A stretch of DNA of 64,000 nucleotides from Bradysia coprophila. Its lineage: Eukaryota > Arthropoda > Insecta > Diptera > Sciaridae. The stretch is from the NCBI RefSeq assembly GCF_014529535.1, contig NC_050738.1, positions 14,400,062 to 14,464,061 on the forward strand. The letters run 5' to 3'. Below are positions 58,873 through 64,000 of the stretch, one piece after another. The notes under the pieces were generated by a model. It did not search any database, had not been told where the DNA came from, and saw nothing but the letters and a program-made list of their open reading frames with translations. The translations under genes were made by a program, and so were the position numbers. Positions within the stretch are counted from its first letter, which is position 1. Every line of letters starts with the position of its first letter.

Positions 58873-61800
58873 TTAATAATCTAAATCCATAAACATGTCA
58901 TCCTCGTCATCAAGCATATCTTTGTAGGCTTCATGTTCCTTATTCGGTACTTCTTCTTGCTCCGTACCTGCGGTCTCAGTAGCAGAATTCATGTTACACT
59001 CATTTTTAGACGGCGCCAACAACGGTTGAAAGTATTGAGTCAGTGTGTTTGAATTCTGAAAGAGACACAGGTAAATCATTGTAGTAAGTATCGCGTAAGC
59101 AAATTGTGGACAGGTGAAAATCGTATCGAACGAGAAGGAAGAAGAAAGCTGGCAAGTAAATTAAAATCTTAAAAATTAGTTGAGCTAAGTTGAGGTGCAG
59201 TAGTCTTGTTGGACCACAGCAAGTTCAATAGGGCCTATTTTAAGGAAATTAAATTTCCAAAAATTCTTACATTTTTCTATCACTTTTCGTGAGTTTATCA
59301 TGTCTTTGAGCTTAACTGATTACTTCGGAATGAGATCTAACAGAAAACAAAATTTGGAAATTTTAAGATTTTTTGTGAAATTTTGGAAATTTTTGGAAAT
59401 TAAATTCCTTAAAATAGGCCCTGGCTTCCACATAGGTAAGGCTATGGATTTTAAATCGAATGCTGGCTAAGACAGTTTCTAGGGCTATTCATTGCTACCC
59501 AGAAATTTTGACTTAGAATAACAAGCAACGCAGTGTAGTATCTCAATAGCCAGCAGAGAATAACATGCGTGTATCAGACACTTTAATAAAAAGTTTATTT
59601 ACCGAAATTGGATCAGCGGTATGCGTTGCATCTGCCAAATCTTCCGAAAAGATACCAGCTTTATTGAGGACTTCCTGCTTTCGTTTCAACATTTCCCAAA
59701 TAACATCATCGGCTGTACCCTTCGCCAGCAAGTACCGACAGGTAACGGGACCCTTCTGGCCGATTCGATGAGCTCGAGATTCGCATTGTGCCAGCGTCTA
59801 AACGAACACATACCATTTTAATATTGAAGGTAAATGATTGGACAAGTGAAAATGATTTACACTGGGATTCCAATATAGTTCGCTGAAGACTACCAATGAG
59901 GCAGAGGTTAGTGTTATTGCTGCGTTGCAGGCTGAAAGGAAGTAGATATTGATTGGGATAATGCTGAGGAAATCCACTTGTGTTGTTTCGGATGAATTTC
60001 ATGTTTCATGCGAACAGGCGTGAGATGTGAATTGTAAAAAATTACCTTTCAACGATAATAACGCCACCTGACATGATTTCTGATTTTGGAATCGATCAAT
60101 GTATTTGTTGCGAAGATCACTCTTCGTTGTGCCATCGATGCGAATGAAGTCGACTTTTTGTTTGGTCAGACAGTCAGATATTGCGTCCAGCATAACTTTG
60201 TGGTAAGCGAACACAATGAATTTGATCTTGTCCGGAATGATTTTCTTAATGTAGCCGCTGCAGGACGGTAAAGAGTAAAACTTTCTTTTCTCCAAAAAAT
60301 TCAATTGATTGAAATGCTCACATACCGAACCGCTTTGGCTTTCAGTTTTGCCGTTTCTGAATAAAATCGAAGTAACAGCTCCTCGCGCTGTTCCCCTCTC
60401 GATTTCAGGAAATCATTCGAGTAAATTTTTACATTCTTTGCCGCTTCATGGATATTGAGATCGTTTGTGCTCCATACCTTATCAGGATCCAAGGTTATTG
60501 TTTCTCGCGATTTTGTACCCAATTCGAATTCCACATCCTCTTTCGTTCTTCTGCAAATTTCAAAGTTAATGTTTACTCATCGAAGAGGGATCAAATTGTC
60601 TGTCCTACCGAATCATAAATTTTTGTCGCAAAATAAGATTCAATTCTTGCAAATTACTCTGACCGTTACAATCAAAGCCGAATGTGGTTTCCTTTCCAGC
60701 ACAGTAGCGTAAACCATATTCTCTGAAGTTTCCGAAAAATCTTTTGTCGATTAAATTCAGTTGGCAATAGAGTTCGACCGGACGTGATAAGGCGGGTGTC
60801 CCTAAATATATCTCAAATTTTAAATTGATTTGTTCTCGTCTTTGTGGGAAGGTATAGTACCTGTGAGCAATATGACACGTTTGGCCTTTTCACCCAAACG
60901 GCAAGCACTTGAAGTGGTCTTCGCTTTGAAATTTTTTATTGTGTGAGATTCATCCTGAAAACGAGAGCAAATGTTCATTGAAACATTTCAAGCGGACCAT
61001 CGGTATCTATCTGCTCACCAAAATTAGTATCCCAAAATTCTTCTCACACAAACGATCACAGTTCTTGTCCATCAAGGAGTAGCTAGTAACTAGCACTTTA
61101 ACATTACCAATATACTCTTGGGTTGACTGCCAGCAAACAATCGACTCGGGCGGTATATCAGGTAAAAGACTCCGTATATGTTGCGCCCAACTCTCACGAG
61201 CGGTGGCAGTGGTGCAGATTAGAAGTGGAAAATCATCTTTATAATAATTCGCAATAGCCAGAGCTTGGTACGTTTTTCCCAATCCCATATCGTCAGCAAT
61301 CATACATCGACCTGATGTTGATATGCCAAAAGCGACACCATACTTTTGAAAATCTAACAGTTGATCCCTTAAATGAGGTTCAATTTTCTGCAGACGGAGA
61401 AGGTCGATTTCAGGTTTCTCTGCAATAAGAAAACGGTAAAGTGGTCGTTGTGCATACACCATAATTAGCAAGAAATACTTTTTTCTCTCATTAAATTTAG
61501 AACAAACTTGGGTAGGCCTGCAATGACCACATCAGGATTTAGCAAATTCACTTTTTCCTGTACCAGTTCGTAATCATTTACTCCGAATGACCATATCCGT
61601 GTACTGGTGTCTGTTAAAAACATAAACAATTATGCGAATGTAACTACAGGAATCAATGAGTGCAACATACCATAAGCCTTTGATGGTATGGTTCTAAAAA
61701 TATCAACCAGTTTGGCACAAAAACCAGAAGTGGTGACTTGAAACCGACTTGGAGTAGCCATCGAGCAAGAACATGACACAACTTTCGTGAATACGGAAGC

Positions 61801-62133
61801 CAATTTTGGACCTGGCGATGCGCCCGATGTACTCGGTCCACTGTTATTGTTGTTGGGATACGGTTGAGATAAAATTCGGTTGGTAATTTTATTCGCTGGA
61901 CTTTTCTTTATTTTATTCTCGTAGTCGTTTAGTACGTCGGTCTTTACGTTCTTTTCATTTCCATAAAATGACGCTACCGATTTAGGACTCGTTGCTGCAC
62001 TTGAAGAATTTTGATTTACTGATGGTGTTGCTGTCGGTGATTGGTCAGCTGTACTCATTCTTAACTTTCTGATGTTCAAACGTTCGAGTGCTATTCGCCG
62101 TTTTTCAGATATTTGTTCAGGTGTACACGACAT
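58873..62133 (-). CDS. Marcal1: SMARCAL1/Marcal1 annealing helicase
   Basis: Ten exons join in phase: 62133-61671, 61610-61479, 61419-61019, 60954-60861, 60801-60609, 60550-60326, 60257-60046, 59931-59861, 59797-59603 and 59055-58873, giving 722 residues. I chose the ATG at 62133 (MSCTPEQISEKRRIALERLN) and not the in-frame one 26 codons upstream because it begins the RPA-binding-type N-terminal helix of the family. A single HARP domain (about 118-172, SRFQVTTSGFCAKLVDIFRT...DTSTRIWSFGVNDYE) precedes the SNF2 ATPase: DDMGLGKT at 241-248 (motif I), DESH at 333-336 (motif II), LLTGTPALSRP, FAYHKVMLDAI, IRIDGTT and RAHRIGQ at 605-611 (motif VI). The acidic C-terminus ends DDEDDMFMDLDY. SMARCAL1 rewinds RPA-coated DNA and remodels stalled forks in the nucleus. 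One HARP domain, as in flies. Intron 9 holds a MITE. Confidence 0.94.
59231..59421. repeat. MITE in the last Marcal1 intron, 191 bp
   Basis: The ends GGGCCTATTTTAAGGAA and inverse pair, followed by TTAAATTTCCAAAAAT/ATTTTTGGAAATTAA. It lies wholly inside intron 59056-59602. A target duplication is not clear. A similar mini-palindrome, ACCTATTTTT...AAAAATAGGT, is at 55689-55728. Confidence 0.65.
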
Positions 62134-62767
62134 CGTCTTTAAGGAGTTTGGATATTGTTTTTGATATACAGTGAAACGACTATAGGTATTCAACTGACGA
62201 AAACTTGACAATTAAAATGTTCGTTTATTTGATAGACTTCAAACTTTACTTTATGTCAAGATGTTCGCGCTCGAAATGAAAAACAGCTGTTTCGACGATA
62301 ATAACACCACAGCATACAACAACAGTCTTTATATACATACATTCTTTGTATAAAGACTGAGTCGTTAAATACGTGATTTCGAGTGCTGATTATTCATTCC
62401 CATTCGTCTGGTTTGAAAGGTGTCGATTATGTAGCAACATTAACTTCCAAGAAAATGAAATATTTTCTTTCATTCCATCGATTGATGATATTATATCAGT
62501 AGTTAAAGTAAAAGAGGTCGCAAATATCGACCGATTTTCTACAATATCTTTGAACTGTACCTGAAGTTGTTCCAGACCATAGAATAAACATAGCTAACGC
62601 CGACCCGTACGAAACACCTATTCGTATCAAAAGCCTTTAATGTGAAACTCTTCATTTCTCTTACTTCATTTTCTTCTCTGCTGAAAAACTATTCTCCCTT
62701 TAAAATCACTTACATTATCCACTCTTTGCCTTGTTATCATATACAACTAAATTGTCGGAGGCAATAT

Positions 62768-63277
62768 AGACAGCCCCGTACGAAGACAAATTTCATAAAT
62801 TCCTATTTAAACAGCTATATACCGCTATATTTACCTATATTTCACTGTAAATAAACATTTCACAGAGGAATATATGCTATTATATAGCTCTATATGCCTG
62901 TATATAGCTCAATATAGCTGTATATAGGTATATTTAGATGTCCGTATATGGAATCCTTGAAACCCCACACACGTCGATCCAAAATCACTCATCTTCGAAC
63001 TTAGCCTGTCTTTTGACATTACCAAACGGGAAAAAAAGAATTTTCAAAATCGGATGCGTTTTACTCAAGTTATCGTGCAGACAGACAGACGGACAGACGG
63101 ACAGACGGACAGACGGACAGACGGGTAGACGGACAGACGGACATTTTTTTTTTCGCGGATTTGGCATCTCTAGACAACCACAATAGGTTTCCCCTTACTC
63201 AGGGAGTCCAATTCGACGTGTTACAAACGTATGCGTAAACCTATAAGACCCCAGTACTTCGTACGGGTCTAAAAATC
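62768..63277. repeat. Nonautonomous element with CCCGTACGAAG ends
   Basis: CCCCGTACGAAG near 62776 is inverted at the right end (CTTCGTACGGGTCT near 63257). The left part is rich in variations of TATATAGCTCTATATG; the right part contains a GGACAGAC microsatellite and an AGACCCCAGTACTTCGTACG end. The same terminus (TAGTCCCGTACGAAGTACTGG) is at about 41170-41200, so the family is repeated. No ORF of note. Confidence 0.5.
63078..63142 (+). repeat. Microsatellite (ACAG/GGACAGAC)n
   Basis: About eight tandem units of GGACAGAC and shorter CAGA units, with one G-to-GT interruption at about 63125. Confidence 0.85.
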
Positions 63278-63609
63278 GGTTTTTCGGACACCACGGGCGA
63301 CTAGAATCTTTCTTGTGTACCATTTTCAATTTCTCTTCAGGAAGTCGACCATTCCTACTATAATATACTATCGCTAATGGTGCTATTGGATGTTAATTCA
63401 GATGAAGTAAAATATTTTTTACCAAACATTGAACAATACTTTAAACAAAAGGAGTAATAGATTCAACAACTATTGTGATGATGAGTTTGTCTTATATTCT
63501 CGAATACTTATCTTAATCTCACATGATGTATGTATGTATGCGTTGTGTACAGAGCACTGTAGTTTCCATGAAAACTAAAAACGAGACAATCGTTTAACTA
63601 CACATAAAA

Positions 63610-63615
63610 TTTATT
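63610..63615 (-). terminator. Polyadenylation signal AATAAA of the right-edge gene
   Basis: AATAAA on the minus strand, 40 bases after the TAA stop at 63657-63655. Confidence 0.6.
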
Positions 63616-63654
63616 AACTCATCAACTTAATTACACTGTCCAACTATGATAATT

Positions 63655-64000
63655 TTAAATGTATAACGAACCGATCAACACAATACTTAACGAGAAAATC
63701 CAATTCAAGGGAACACTAACAGAGGCTCCACTACGCAAACTGTTCAGACCAATGTTGTATCCTTCGTCTGTAGTTCTGTTGTAATTTGCATAGTACCAAT
63801 CCATGTTGGCCTTTCTGGTTGTTTCATCTGGAGTCACATCAGTTGTTGGGACACTATTCAATTCGTTGTAATTTGAATTAATGTTGTCATTTCTCACGTC
63901 AGATGTAGTTCGCTGATACTCCTCAGCAACAGGTATCGGTGTTGATGAGAAGATTTTTGTGATTGTCGACCGTCCTGGTGGACGATAATTGGCTAATTGA
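63655..64000 (-). CDS. C-terminal exon of probable GPI-anchored surface protein (partial)
   Basis: A frame open from the right window edge to TAA 63657-63655, 114 residues visible (QLANYRPPGRSTITKIF... to the end). It is Ser/Thr/Asn-rich with several N-x-S/T sites (for example NRT in YANYNRTTDEG), then a short spacer NSLRSGASVSV and a hydrophobic tail PLNWIFSLSIVLIGSLYI ending at the stop. A small-residue site (SGAS) about ten residues before an uncharged hydrophobic C-terminus is the layout of a GPI-anchor signal; a single-pass tail without a cytoplasmic domain is the alternative. No Ig or other domain is in view, so the protein cannot be named. A downstream AATAAA supports this as a true terminal exon. 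Confidence 0.6.
   Translation of the reverse strand, partial: QLANYRPPGRSTITKIFSSTPIPVAEEYQRTTSDVRNDNINSNYNELNSVPTTDVTPDETTRKANMDWYYANYNRTTDEGYNIGLNSLRSGASVSVPLNWIFSLSIVLIGSLYI

Noticed and set aside
62985-63186. ORFs across the GGACAGAC microsatellite
   Set aside because: The repeat translates without stops in several frames; the peptide is purely repetitive.
1-64000. CRISPR array, operon or prokaryotic defence system
   Set aside because: The repeats are dispersed inverted elements or degenerate tandem units without unique spacers, and all recognisable genes have spliceosomal introns.

Overview
This window is eukaryotic, AT-rich, intron-bearing DNA, most likely from an insect and probably a lower (nematoceran) fly. 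The reasons are short introns of about 60 bp with GTAAGT-type donors, insect-type TCAGT initiators, and proteins that read as insect versions of NOL10, SEC62, SMARCAL1/Marcal1, NPC2 and a single-domain secreted beta/gamma-crystallin. Species assignment is inference; a fungus-gnat-like genome (Sciaridae) is a guess. Nothing prokaryotic was seen.

Layout. Positions 1-960 (minus) hold the first three coding exons of a probable SLC9B/Nha-type Na+/H+ antiporter that leaves the window on the left. Positions 2.0-8.6 kb are a transposon nest: a 1.0 kb foldback element, then a 5.2 kb TA-flanked element with 771-bp near-identical inverted repeats, which contains a 398-bp hairpin and a 1.88-kb hAT-like element with a perfect 8-bp target-site duplication and a 247-codon ORF. 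Positions 8.6-34.7 kb are gene-poor AT-rich DNA with small inverted-repeat elements, including a 346-bp hAT-type MITE at 10.55 kb and a nested pair at 28.6-30.2 kb. A decayed multiple-inositol-polyphosphate-phosphatase-like pseudogene (34.7-35.8 kb) and a tRNA-derived SINE head (36.8 kb) follow.

The gene-rich right half contains NOL10 (38.47-40.80 kb, plus, 6 exons), a repeat block with a LINE fragment and a roughly 58-bp tandem array (40.8-44.75 kb), a secreted beta/gamma-crystallin-like gene (45.1-45.5 kb, minus, 2 exons), NPC2-like (48.84-49.46 kb, minus, 4 exons), SEC62 (51.95-55.09 kb, plus, 6 exons), an orphan terminal coding exon facing SEC62 (55.28-55.41 kb, minus), a foldback element with a datable MITE insertion (57.3-58.3 kb), Marcal1/SMARCAL1 (58.87-62.13 kb, minus, 10 exons) and the 3' end of a probable GPI-anchored surface protein (63.66 kb to the right edge, minus).

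The genes look like unrelated neighbours and not a pathway: ribosome biogenesis (NOL10), ER protein translocation (SEC62), replication-fork annealing helicase (Marcal1), sterol/lipid binding (NPC2) and ion transport (Nha). I found no convincing new multi-gene system. The novelty is in the mobile DNA: several nonautonomous element families with exact target-site duplications, and one MITE insertion whose empty site survives in the opposite arm of the same palindrome. All exon joins were made by eye from splice sites, reading phase and remembered family features; no search or alignment was run.
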